From contig CAZXZS010000001.1 of NCBI GenBank assembly GCA_964645655.1, positions 1 through 64,000 on the forward strand: a stretch of 64,000 nucleotides of DNA, read 5' to 3'. Positions within the stretch are counted from its first letter, which is position 1. Each line of letters begins with the position of its first letter. This document shows, piece by piece, positions 8,373 through 15,767 of the stretch. The stretch comes from JAGOUA01 sp964645655 (lineage in GTDB: Bacteria > Patescibacteriota > Patescibacteriia > 2-12-FULL-60-25). The notes below the pieces were generated by a model. The model did no database searches. It saw nothing but the letters and a program-made list of their open reading frames with translations, and was not told where the DNA came from. Made by a program: the position numbers and the translations under genes.

Positions 8373-9832
8373 ACGTGCCCGTGCGCGATGGGGACGCCCG
8401 GATCGCGGACCGAGAAAAGGGTGCGGAGGCTGCTTGGCGTGAGGGTCCGCGTCATGACGAGCGCGATGATATAGACCAGCCCGCTCATGAAGATGCCTAC
8501 GATGAGGGGGAAGCTACTGAAATATCCGCTCGCGACCCACATCAGTAGCGTGGAGGCCATGGCCCCGACGAGAAGGCGGATGGAGGGGGCGAAACGGACG
8601 TAGCCCCAGACGGTGAGCGTCGATCCGATCAGGATCAGGGTTTCGGACGCGACCGTAAGCCAGGCGGCGGAAAGGGCGCCGAAGCGGGGAATTAGCAGCA
8701 GATATCCCGAGAGCGTAAACACGGCCGTGAAGGCGTAGAGGGGGAGCATCCGACGTTGTGCCTGGAGGGCGACGATCGCGTAGGAGAAGACGGTGTTGAA
8801 ATAGATCGAGGCGACGGCGAACACGAGGACACGGGCGAGCAGGCCGGCTTCGGAAAAGTCAGGGCCGGAAATCCAAACGAGCGTGCGCTCGCCGAAGCGG
8901 CTGATCCCCACGACAAGGGGGAGCGTCAGCAGGATCATGACGTCGAGCGAGCGGGAAATGAGCTGGGACAGGTCCGTAAGGCGCCGGTCAGACCATGCTT
9001 TCGAGAGGATCGGCAAGAGCAGGCCCGCGTACAGGAAAGGGATGCTGATGAGGACCTCGAGCATGCGATACGCCGCCCCATACCAGCCGACTTCCGCCTG
9101 TGGGCGGAAATATTGGAGCACGAGCGTGTCGGCCTTGTAGTAGATGAGGTTCAGGGCGATCGAGAGGCCGATCGGCCAAGAGCGCCTGAGGACGATGAGC
9201 CAGAACCGCGGATCCCAATTCCAGGCAAGCGGCAGGAAGCGTCGCACGGACCAGGCGTTGATGGCAAAAACGACCGCGGACGAGGCAGAAATGACCCAGC
9301 ATTGGGCGATCAGGCCCCATCCGAGGACGGGGGCGAGCAGGAGGCCAGCGATATTGACGAGGCGGCCGACATTCTCAGCGATGGAAGAGAAGCCTAGGCG
9401 GAGCCGTTGCTGCTGGACGCCGATCAGGATCTGTTGCAGGTTGGGGAAAACGAACGAAAGCGAAAGGGCGATGACGGCCAGTTTGATCTCCCAGGGAAAG
9501 GGCCAAGCGAGGGCGATGAGGGGCGCGACAAGAAGGAGGACGACGGCCGACATCAAGAGCCGGAGCGTAAAAATCGCTGAAAATGCCCGCTTTTGGAAGG
9601 CTTCGTCATCCGCATGCTCGCCAAGCAGGGCAGGAAACGTGACGTTGATGCCCACGTCCATGAGGAGCGAGAAGATCTGCAGGAAGGCGTTGGCGGCGGA
9701 ATACGCGCCGAACCCTTCTGCGCCCAGGGTGCGGGTCATGAGGCTGATGATCACGATCCCCGTGAGCGTCGAGGCGACCTTGCCGCCAATTTGGATGACC
9801 GTATTGAGGGCGAGGGCCCGGGCGATGGACAT
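8369..9832 (-). CDS. Polysaccharide/lipid-linked oligosaccharide flippase (MATE/MOP, Wzx-like)
   Basis: 487 aa with about 12-14 membrane segments. The start NTVIQIGGKVASTLTG and the early LGAEGFGAYS motif are typical of the polysaccharide biosynthesis (Wzx/RfbX) branch of the MOP superfamily, which flips undecaprenyl-linked glycans across the membrane. The start at 9832 is chosen where the family begins, since the open frame upstream overlaps the next gene. It is divergent from the SpoIID-domain gene with a 46-base gap. Its substrate is unknown, as no glycosyltransferases are nearby. Confidence 0.87.
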   Translation of the reverse strand: MSIARALALNTVIQIGGKVASTLTGIVIISLMTRTLGAEGFGAYSAANAFLQIFSLLMDVGINVTFPALLGEHADDEAFQKRAFSAIFTLRLLMSAVVLLLVAPLIALAWPFPWEIKLAVIALSLSFVFPNLQQILIGVQQQRLRLGFSSIAENVGRLVNIAGLLLAPVLGWGLIAQCWVISASSAVVFAINAWSVRRFLPLAWNWDPRFWLIVLRRSWPIGLSIALNLIYYKADTLVLQYFRPQAEVGWYGAAYRMLEVLISIPFLYAGLLLPILSKAWSDRRLTDLSQLISRSLDVMILLTLPLVVGISRFGERTLVWISGPDFSEAGLLARVLVFAVASIYFNTVFSYAIVALQAQRRMLPLYAFTAVFTLSGYLLLIPRFGALSAAWLTVASETLILIGSTLTVWGYVRFAPSIRLLVGAMASTLLMWVASGYFSSFPLIVGIFMSGLVYIIALVMTRTLTPSSLRTLFSVRDPGVPIAHGHV

Positions 9833-9878
9833 GGGGCGAGTGTATCGGATTTGCCGGCGGTGTGCTACGCTCAAATAA

Positions 9879-12332
9879 ATGACGCGTTCTCGCTCTTTTG
9901 CGTTCTTTCGGCGAGTCGTCCTGCTCGGGATGGCGATCCTTTTGGTCGTGCCCGTTTCCGGGGGAGGTGTCCCTACGGCGGAAGCGGCGGTGTGGCGTGG
10001 GTACGATGCGCGCGTATTAGAGGTGAAAGCGCCGTCCAGCCTAGCCCCTGGGGAACGCGCCGAAGTCAGCGTCCGCTTGCGGAATACGGGCGACAAGGCC
10101 TGGCGCAGCGACGTGCGCGATTACATTTCCCTGTATCATTGGGACCCGGTGCGGAAAGTCGAGGTGGCGTCTCCGCTGGCGGATGCCAGTTGGAATGGGG
10201 CGCATCGGCCCGTCCGGCTCTCGGGGGCTGGGATTGGGAAGGGGGGTGAGACGACCCTGCGGTTTTTCGTGAAGGCTCCGACGACCGCCGGAACCTACAC
10301 GGGGGAATTCATTTTGGCGGCGGAGGATGTCGCGTGGATCAAGGAAAGCCGCTTTCAGGTGACGATTCGGGTCACGGGAGCGGGTACTGCCTCGGCGCCT
10401 GTTCCTAATGCGCCGTCCGCACCCGCAGCCACGACCCCGACCGCGTTTACGGCTTCCTATCCCGAAGATACGACCGGTCGGTTGGCGGCGCGCGTGACGA
10501 ATGGGGGTGGGGTTTCGTGGAGCGTCGAGGCGGGCCAAGACATCCCCGTCCGTTTTTCCTATCAGAACACGGGGGAGGTCCCTTGGGAGGCGGGAGGGGT
10601 GGACGCGATGCGCCTGGTACCGCTCGATGCGGAGGGGAGGCTCCGTTCGAGCGGATTTTGGCATCCGCTCTGGTCTGCGCGTGATCAGGTGGCGCCGCTT
10701 TCAGGGCATATCAGCCTAGGCGGGGATGCGAACTTCGCCCTGTCCTTGCGTGCGCCGGAGACTCCAGGGTCCTACCGCGAGCGGTTTGCGTTGGTGACGG
10801 CGTCCGGGAAGCGGGTGGCCGGTTCGGTGATCGAATTGCCGATCACCGTCACGCCTGGCACGGGATTCGTCGCTACCGACGTGAGCGACTTGCAGGCGGA
10901 TGCGGGAACGGCCGCCCCGACGCCAGCCCAGAACCTGCCAAGCGTTCAGCTGCCCGGGAACGATGGTTCATTGGTCGCCGTACCCTTTTTGCGCTCGGCT
11001 CAAGAGGTCAACCTGCTGGGCAACGGTCGCCAGCAGCTCACCATCGGCTGGAAGAATACGGGTCGCGACGCCTGGTCCAAGATCGGGCTCCGTCTCGTCT
11101 CGTCGGATCCTTGGGTGCGTGCCAGCTGGCTTGCGGATACGACCTGGAGCGACAGCCGTCCGCCGGAAGCCTCGATTCAGGTCAAATCAGGGGAGGTCGG
11201 ATTTTATAGCTTTTATGTGAAGGCGCCGCCAAAACGGGGGACGTATAGTTTGGCGTTTCGATTGTTCGCGAATGGGCAGCCCGTGCAGGGCGGCGATATC
11301 GTGGTTGCCGTTCGCGTCACGGCGGATGGGGTGATCCCGGCCGATCCGACGCCCGTGCCGCGTCCGACGACGCCTGCCACGCCTTCGACCCCGGTCGCGC
11401 AGCCGCCGCTCGTCGCCCAGCCCTTAGGGGGTGACAGTTCCTCGTTGCCGGCCGAGCCGTCTATCCGCGTTGGGATTTATCAGCCGCCGCATGGGCGCCT
11501 GCAGGTCACGGGTCGGCAATCGGGCATGGAAGTCCGTTCCAATGGGAGCGTCGTCTGTCAGCTCGGATCTGGGCAGACCGTGACCGTTGAGTACCAGCGT
11601 TCGAGCGCGAAATATGTGTTGACGGGTCCGGAAGCCTGTAATGGGAATTCTGCGCTTCCGTATGTCGTCCGCGCCACGGATGGCTTGTCGCCGCTTGAGG
11701 TGAGCGATTTCGTGCGGCCTTCCACCTGGATCTCTAATGCGACCGACAATAAGTTCCGGACGCAGCTTGAGTTGCGCCTGTCGCGTGACGGAAACCAGCT
11801 GTGGGTCATTAACGAGTTGCCGATCGAGTGGTACCTGAAGGGGATCGCCGAGACCTCGAACAGCAGCCCGGCCGAATTCCAGCGGACGCTGCTTGTCGCC
11901 GCACGCACCTACGCGATGTATCACGTCAATCGCGGAGGGACGAAGCACGCGAATGAATATTTTACGGTCGACGCGACCTTGGATCAGCTGTACCGCGGGT
12001 ACGCGATCGAGCAGCGTGCGCCGACGATCGCCGCCGCCGCCGCCGCGACCCGTGCGCAGATCGTGACCTATAACGGCCGCCTGGCGATCACGCCCTATTT
12101 CTCGCGCTCGGATGGCCGGACACGGTCTTGGGGCGAGGTATGGGCGGGCGGATCAAGCTATCCTTGGCTGGTCGGCGTACCTGTTCCGCAGGACGAGGGG
12201 CGGACCCTGTGGGGGCATGGGGTCGGCATGTCCGCGACGGGCGCGCTCGCGATGGCGAATGAGGGCAGGCGATACGACCAGATCCTGAAATACTTCTATA
12301 CGGGGATCGAGATCCTGCAAGTGTACCGATAA
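9879..12332 (+). CDS. Secreted SpoIID/LytB-domain protein with three Ig-like repeats
   Basis: 817 aa. A signal peptide (about 1-36, ending AEAA) precedes three beta-sandwich repeats resembling Ig-like NBR1/CARDB modules, each with an N-T-G-x-x-x-W motif (NTGDKAW, NTGEVPW, NTGRDAW). A Pro/Thr linker leads to a C-terminal SpoIID/LytB domain (about 560-817). There VAARTYAMYH, the GIAE segment and WGHGVGMSATGA match the family core. SpoIID is a lytic transglycosylase that cuts peptidoglycan after stem peptides are removed. The protein probably acts on the cell wall outside the membrane, with the repeats for binding or reach. Confidence 0.88.
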   Translation: MTRSRSFAFFRRVVLLGMAILLVVPVSGGGVPTAEAAVWRGYDARVLEVKAPSSLAPGERAEVSVRLRNTGDKAWRSDVRDYISLYHWDPVRKVEVASPLADASWNGAHRPVRLSGAGIGKGGETTLRFFVKAPTTAGTYTGEFILAAEDVAWIKESRFQVTIRVTGAGTASAPVPNAPSAPAATTPTAFTASYPEDTTGRLAARVTNGGGVSWSVEAGQDIPVRFSYQNTGEVPWEAGGVDAMRLVPLDAEGRLRSSGFWHPLWSARDQVAPLSGHISLGGDANFALSLRAPETPGSYRERFALVTASGKRVAGSVIELPITVTPGTGFVATDVSDLQADAGTAAPTPAQNLPSVQLPGNDGSLVAVPFLRSAQEVNLLGNGRQQLTIGWKNTGRDAWSKIGLRLVSSDPWVRASWLADTTWSDSRPPEASIQVKSGEVGFYSFYVKAPPKRGTYSLAFRLFANGQPVQGGDIVVAVRVTADGVIPADPTPVPRPTTPATPSTPVAQPPLVAQPLGGDSSSLPAEPSIRVGIYQPPHGRLQVTGRQSGMEVRSNGSVVCQLGSGQTVTVEYQRSSAKYVLTGPEACNGNSALPYVVRATDGLSPLEVSDFVRPSTWISNATDNKFRTQLELRLSRDGNQLWVINELPIEWYLKGIAETSNSSPAEFQRTLLVAARTYAMYHVNRGGTKHANEYFTVDATLDQLYRGYAIEQRAPTIAAAAAATRAQIVTYNGRLAITPYFSRSDGRTRSWGEVWAGGSSYPWLVGVPVPQDEGRTLWGHGVGMSATGALAMANEGRRYDQILKYFYTGIEILQVYR

Positions 12333-12364
12333 CAAAGACGGACCCTGGTGGGTCCGTCTTTGTT
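12331..12364. terminator. Bidirectional terminator between SpoIID-domain gene and clpP
   Basis: A long stem, AACAAAGACGGACC with GGTCCGTCTTTGTT, around a short loop, A-rich on one side and T-rich on the other. It can end transcripts from both convergent genes. Confidence 0.92.
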
Positions 12365-12387
12365 ATCGGGTAGGCCTACTTCATCGT

Positions 12388-13002
12388 TCAGCTAATGACC
12401 TTATCGATCAGCCCGTACTTCTGTGCCGTGTGGGCATCCATGAAGTTGTCGCGTTCCGTGTCGTTCTCGATGGTCTTGAGGGGTTGTCCGGTGTGCTTGG
12501 CTAGCATCTTGTTGAGGCTGGCTTTCATTTGGAGGATGCGCTCGGCGTGGATTTGGATATCCGTCGCTTGGCCTTGGAAGCCGCCGAGGACCTGGTGGAT
12601 CATGATTTCGGCGTTCGGCAGGGCGAACCGCTTGCCGGGCGCGCCTCCCGCGAGCAGGACGGCGCCCATCGAGGCGGCCATGCCGATGCAGATGGTCTGG
12701 ACGTCCGGTTTGACATATTGCATCGCATCGTAGATCGCGAGGCCAGCCGTCACCGAGCCGCCGGGGGAATTGATGTAGATCTTGATGTCTTTTTCGCTAT
12801 CCTGGCTTTCGAGAAAGAGAAGCTGCGCGACGATGACGTTCGCCATCTCGTCGTCCACGGCAGTGCCCAGCATGATGATGCGGTCCTTCAGCAGGCGCGA
12901 ATAGATATCATAGGCGCGCTCGCCTTGGGTGGTTTTCTCGATGACCGTAGGGATCAGCCAATTCTTGGGGGGTTGGAGGTTGGTGAGGGAATACGGGTTC
13001 AT
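12388..13002 (-). CDS. clpP: ATP-dependent Clp protease proteolytic subunit
   Basis: 204 aa, normal ClpP length. The catalytic triad is Ser111 (GMAASMGA), His136 (MIHQ) and Asp185 (DTERD), with INSPGGSV forming the oxyanion region. ClpP forms the double-heptamer chamber fed by ClpX/ClpC unfoldases; none of those is in the window. The start MNPYSL at 13002 is preferred over an in-frame start 18 bases upstream. A CIRCE operator lies 28 bases upstream, so HrcA repression is likely. Confidence 0.97.
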   Translation of the reverse strand: MNPYSLTNLQPPKNWLIPTVIEKTTQGERAYDIYSRLLKDRIIMLGTAVDDEMANVIVAQLLFLESQDSEKDIKIYINSPGGSVTAGLAIYDAMQYVKPDVQTICIGMAASMGAVLLAGGAPGKRFALPNAEIMIHQVLGGFQGQATDIQIHAERILQMKASLNKMLAKHTGQPLKTIENDTERDNFMDAHTAQKYGLIDKVIS

Positions 13003-13029
13003 ACGGAAGCAAGCATACAAGGTGGGATG

Positions 13030-13056
13030 TTAGCAGTCAAACAGTGAGAGTGCTAA
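13030..13056 (-). promoter_or_regulatory. CIRCE operator (HrcA binding site)
   Basis: TTAGCAGTC-N9-GAGTGCTAA, one mismatch from the consensus TTAGCACTC-N9-GAGTGCTAA with the exact nine-base spacing. It lies just upstream of clpP. HrcA, the heat-shock repressor that binds CIRCE, is not encoded in the window. Confidence 0.88.
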
Positions 13057-13161
13057 ACGGTTCATCGCCAGAACGATACGCGAGCACAAGGTCCTACGCT
13101 TATTCGTGCTTTTCACCGTTTAAGCGCGTGGAATGGGCTGATCGTCATCACCGGCGACCCT

Positions 13162-13656
13162 CTATTTGGTAAGTCCTTGTAGGCCATTCAGAGTCATCGG
13201 ACTCATCTTGCCTTCGATCAGGGTGCCGAACCAAAGAATGAAGAACAGGAAGGAGAAGAAGCCGGTCGTGAGAGAGCCTAGCCAAAGCTCAGAGAAGGTT
13301 CCGATGAGCGCGCGGGATGGATCATCCACGTCGTAATAAACGGGAACCGTTTCGCCGATCTTCAGGCTTGGTGGGTTAGACTTTACGGTCGTGAAGACGC
13401 GATGGGTGGACCCGGAAGGCGTTTGAAAGATGACCTGGTGGGTGTATGTGCCGACGTTCTGTATCGGGCGGCTGGGATCGTAGGGCGAGGATGAGTCGAC
13501 GTACTCGGCGGACTGGACGGTGCCGGTCGTTTTCTCGAAAAAGAGATACGCCCGGATCGGCTTCCATGTTTGCCAGCAAAAGGGAATGAAGAAGGCTAAG
13601 AACGTAAAAAAGAAGATGAAGAAGCCAAGACTGAAGTTGAGCGGTGACTTGAGCAT
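13162..13656 (-). CDS. DUF3592 membrane protein
   Basis: 164 aa with a membrane segment near each end (about 8-27 and 128-148) and an extracytoplasmic beta domain between them. TGTVQSAEY, the TPSGSTHRVF stretch and VPVYYDVDDPSRALI match the DUF3592 pattern. The family's function is unknown. It lies 12 bases downstream of the DHH phosphoesterase and is probably in the rbfA operon. Confidence 0.8.
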   Translation of the reverse strand: MLKSPLNFSLGFFIFFFTFLAFFIPFCWQTWKPIRAYLFFEKTTGTVQSAEYVDSSSPYDPSRPIQNVGTYTHQVIFQTPSGSTHRVFTTVKSNPPSLKIGETVPVYYDVDDPSRALIGTFSELWLGSLTTGFFSFLFFILWFGTLIEGKMSPMTLNGLQGLTK

Positions 13657-13667
13657 GCTGGTAGGGG

Positions 13668-14639
13668 TTAAGGAGCGATGATTTCCACCGAGCCATTCGT
13701 TCCGAGCTTCAGTGATCCGGGAATGGAGAAGCCAGCCGCTTTCTTATGCCCACCTCCCCCCATGGCCTGGCAGAAGGTGGAGATGTCGCGCTTGGTGCTG
13801 CGCACCGAGCCTTTGATGAGGCCATCCGCCGTCTCCTTGAGGACCATGATCGCTTCGGCGTCGCCGCAGGTGGCGTTGAGCATGTTGGAAAGGCCGTTGG
13901 TCGCCTCCTCGTCTTTGACGTTCGCGTAGTCTTCGGCGAAGAAGTAGGTCGTCGCCATATCGAGCGCATCGTCCTTCTTGAGCCGTGCCAGCGCCTTTCC
14001 CCACAGGTGGAAACTCTCGACGCTTTGGCGGGAGAGGGTCGATTGCATGATTTCCTGGTAGCGTGCGCCTTGGCGGAGAAGGTCGCTGGCCATGGCGAGG
14101 CTGTCGGCAGTCGTGCCTGAATTGCCGAAGGCGCCCGTATCCGTCAGCAAGCCCGCGAGCAGGGAGCTCGCGATGTCCGGACTGAGGCGAATCCCGTGCT
14201 CCTTGAAGCAGCGGTAGAGGACTTGCGTCGTCGCGCTCGCATCCGTCTGGACAATATTGAGGTTGCCATAGCGCGTGTTCGTCGCGTGATGGTCGATGTC
14301 CACCAGCGTGTAGCCGGTGGGCGTGTTTGGGAGGTGGTCCTTGATGCCCGCGTGCGAAAGATCGCCGGCATCGTGAAGGATGATCAGGTCCCAGGGCTCT
14401 AGGAACACGCGTGGGTCGTTTTTGACCTGGAGGATGGCGTTCAAGCAGAGAAGGGACGGGGGCGTCCGTTCCTGGCAGAAGGCGCTGAGATGCAGGTGCG
14501 GATAGTCCCGGGCGAGCCATTGGTACGTGGCCGTCGTTGAGCCGAGGCTATCGCCGTCCGGACGCCCATCAGAGACCAAAAGCACGCGTTTGGCGACGCG
14601 GAGGCGGTCAAGGAGCTGAATGAACCCGGGATCGCGCAT
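13668..14639 (-). CDS. DHH/DHHA1 phosphoesterase, NrnA-like
   Basis: 323 aa. The DHH domain shows DGRPDGDSLGS (motif I), the eponymous DHH in DIDHHATN, and the C-terminal DHHA1 motif GGGGHKKAAGF. NrnA-type enzymes degrade nanoRNA (2-5 nt) and dephosphorylate pAp using Mn ions. It follows rbfA with a three-base gap, the usual rbfA-nrnA order of many bacteria. Cytoplasmic. Confidence 0.92.
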   Translation of the reverse strand: MRDPGFIQLLDRLRVAKRVLLVSDGRPDGDSLGSTTATYQWLARDYPHLHLSAFCQERTPPSLLCLNAILQVKNDPRVFLEPWDLIILHDAGDLSHAGIKDHLPNTPTGYTLVDIDHHATNTRYGNLNIVQTDASATTQVLYRCFKEHGIRLSPDIASSLLAGLLTDTGAFGNSGTTADSLAMASDLLRQGARYQEIMQSTLSRQSVESFHLWGKALARLKKDDALDMATTYFFAEDYANVKDEEATNGLSNMLNATCGDAEAIMVLKETADGLIKGSVRSTKRDISTFCQAMGGGGHKKAAGFSIPGSLKLGTNGSVEIIAP

Positions 14640-14642
14640 GGC

Positions 14643-14990
14643 CTACATTTCGCCGTTGGCGCGCAAGTGGTTGAGGGTCTTTTCGATGTCAGCGGCGTTG
14701 GCTTCGGTGTGGTCGAACCCGAAGTGCAGGTCGGGGATGCGGCGCAGGCGAAGGGATTCGGCAAGGCCGTCCTTGAGCTCGTGGTCCATGTCCTTGAGGG
14801 TCTTGAGGACCGCTTCTTCCATGGCGGTGGGCATGACGGAGAGCGTAAACGAAGCATGGGCCGTGTTGGCGGTCATTTTGGCGCGCAGAACCGTCACGAA
14901 GGCCCCGACGGGGAATTCGATGCGTTCGGCGAAGAGGTTGGCCATGGCTTGGCGGAGGTGTTCGAAGCCGGCGTCCATGCGGAGAGACAT
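14643..14990 (-). CDS. rbfA: Ribosome-binding factor A
   Basis: 115 aa, normal length. The KH-like fold is suggested by the pattern ending RLRRIPDLHFGFDHT, which matches the conserved R-x-R-x-x-P-x-L-x-F block of RbfA. It matures the 30S subunit at the 16S 5' end. It is cotranscribed with the DHH phosphoesterase. Upstream is a long divergent region with a perfect inverted repeat. Confidence 0.88.
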   Translation of the reverse strand: MSLRMDAGFEHLRQAMANLFAERIEFPVGAFVTVLRAKMTANTAHASFTLSVMPTAMEEAVLKTLKDMDHELKDGLAESLRLRRIPDLHFGFDHTEANAADIEKTLNHLRANGEM

Positions 14991-15084
14991 ATGCCCATAT
15001 ACTGCGTAAAAAGGGTTTTTTTAGCAAGGGAAACGAAAAAGATGGGGCTGGCGCCCCATGGCCCGCCTTTTCCTCGGGCGGGGC

Positions 15085-15192
15085 GGTCCCCGGGGCAGGG
15101 GCCTCTTTTTCCGGGCCTGAACTCGCTGCTTGTTCCGGGGATGGATGGCTCACACAGCAGGCCCGGAAAAAGAGGCCCCTGCCCCGGGGACC
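15085..15192. repeat. Perfect 35-bp inverted repeat, 38-base loop
   Basis: Arms 15085-15119 and 15158-15192 are exact reverse complements, starting GGTCCCCGGGGCAGGGGCC. The arm contains a five-T run, so each strand reads as a GC-rich hairpin. It lies between divergent genes, where a terminator is not needed. Confidence 0.95.
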
Positions 15193-15261
15193 TAGGGGAG
15201 AAGGGAAAGGATTAAGAAAAGAAAAATAGACGAAGACTCGGACGGAGTAAGTCCTTATGGC

Positions 15262-15290
15262 TTGACGATTCGGGTGTTTTAGTGTATAAA
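15262..15290 (+). promoter_or_regulatory. Sigma70-type promoter
   Basis: TTGACG (15262-15267), 17-base spacer, TATAAA (15285-15290), upstream of the gene at 15339. Confidence 0.8.
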
Positions 15291-15338
15291 ACAGCACCCG
15301 TCTCAACGTAGGGTTGAGGGGCTCTGGAGGTGTGTCGT

Positions 15339-15689
15339 ATGGACGGTCGATTCGGTTCGGGGCGGGCGGTGCGGGTTTCGTTGGCGTGTCGGGATGGGGT
15401 GGCTTCGGCGCTGTTCTATGGGGCGTTGTTCGGGGTTGCCTTCGTGGGGCTCGATGGCGGCGTGTGGCGGACCAAGGCGCTTGGCGGGCTGGAGCTGGTC
15501 CAATGCCCCCCGGATCGGCCGCCGTCGGGGATGTCGGGGTACGAGTTCGGGGTGGAAGACCCGGCCGCCGCGCGAGCACGTCTCGAGGAGCGAGGTTATG
15601 CCTTCGTCAAGGATCGGCCGAGCGTGATCCTCGATCCGGATGAGCGCGAGATCCGCCTCGTGGCAGTGCGGGTGCAGGAGGGGGCCTGA
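15339..15689 (+). CDS. Hypothetical protein, possible VOC/glyoxalase-fold domain
   Basis: 116 aa. The ATG at 15339 sits eight bases after TGGAGG. The C-terminal half (YEFGVEDPAAARARLEERGY, then ILDPDEREIRL) has the look of a vicinal-oxygen-chelate module: strand, helix, then the D-P-x-x-x-x-I-x-L ending. The N-terminal half shows DGVASALFYGALFG, also common in VOC proteins. Metal ligands cannot be assigned. Function unknown; the family call is tentative. Strong promoter and terminator frame it as a single unit. Confidence 0.55.
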   Translation: MDGRFGSGRAVRVSLACRDGVASALFYGALFGVAFVGLDGGVWRTKALGGLELVQCPPDRPPSGMSGYEFGVEDPAAARARLEERGYAFVKDRPSVILDPDEREIRLVAVRVQEGA

Positions 15690-15716
15690 CCCCTGCAGGG
15701 ATGCAGGGGTGTTTTA
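15689..15716 (+). terminator. Terminator
   Basis: ACCCCTGCA/TGCAGGGGT with a four-base loop, followed by GTTTTATTT. Confidence 0.88.
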
Positions 15717-15767
15717 TTTGCGTCACGCCCCGTTGCCCTCCCCTCCAGAACCCGATAGCATACCCGC

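Larger units (their letters stand above)
14991..15338. other. Divergent intergenic region, rbfA to the VOC-like gene
   Basis: It holds the 35-bp inverted repeat described separately, a consensus promoter at 15262-15290 and a small CTCAAC/GTTGAG hairpin at 15302-15318 just before the next gene's ribosome site. No gene is seen. Confidence 0.6.
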
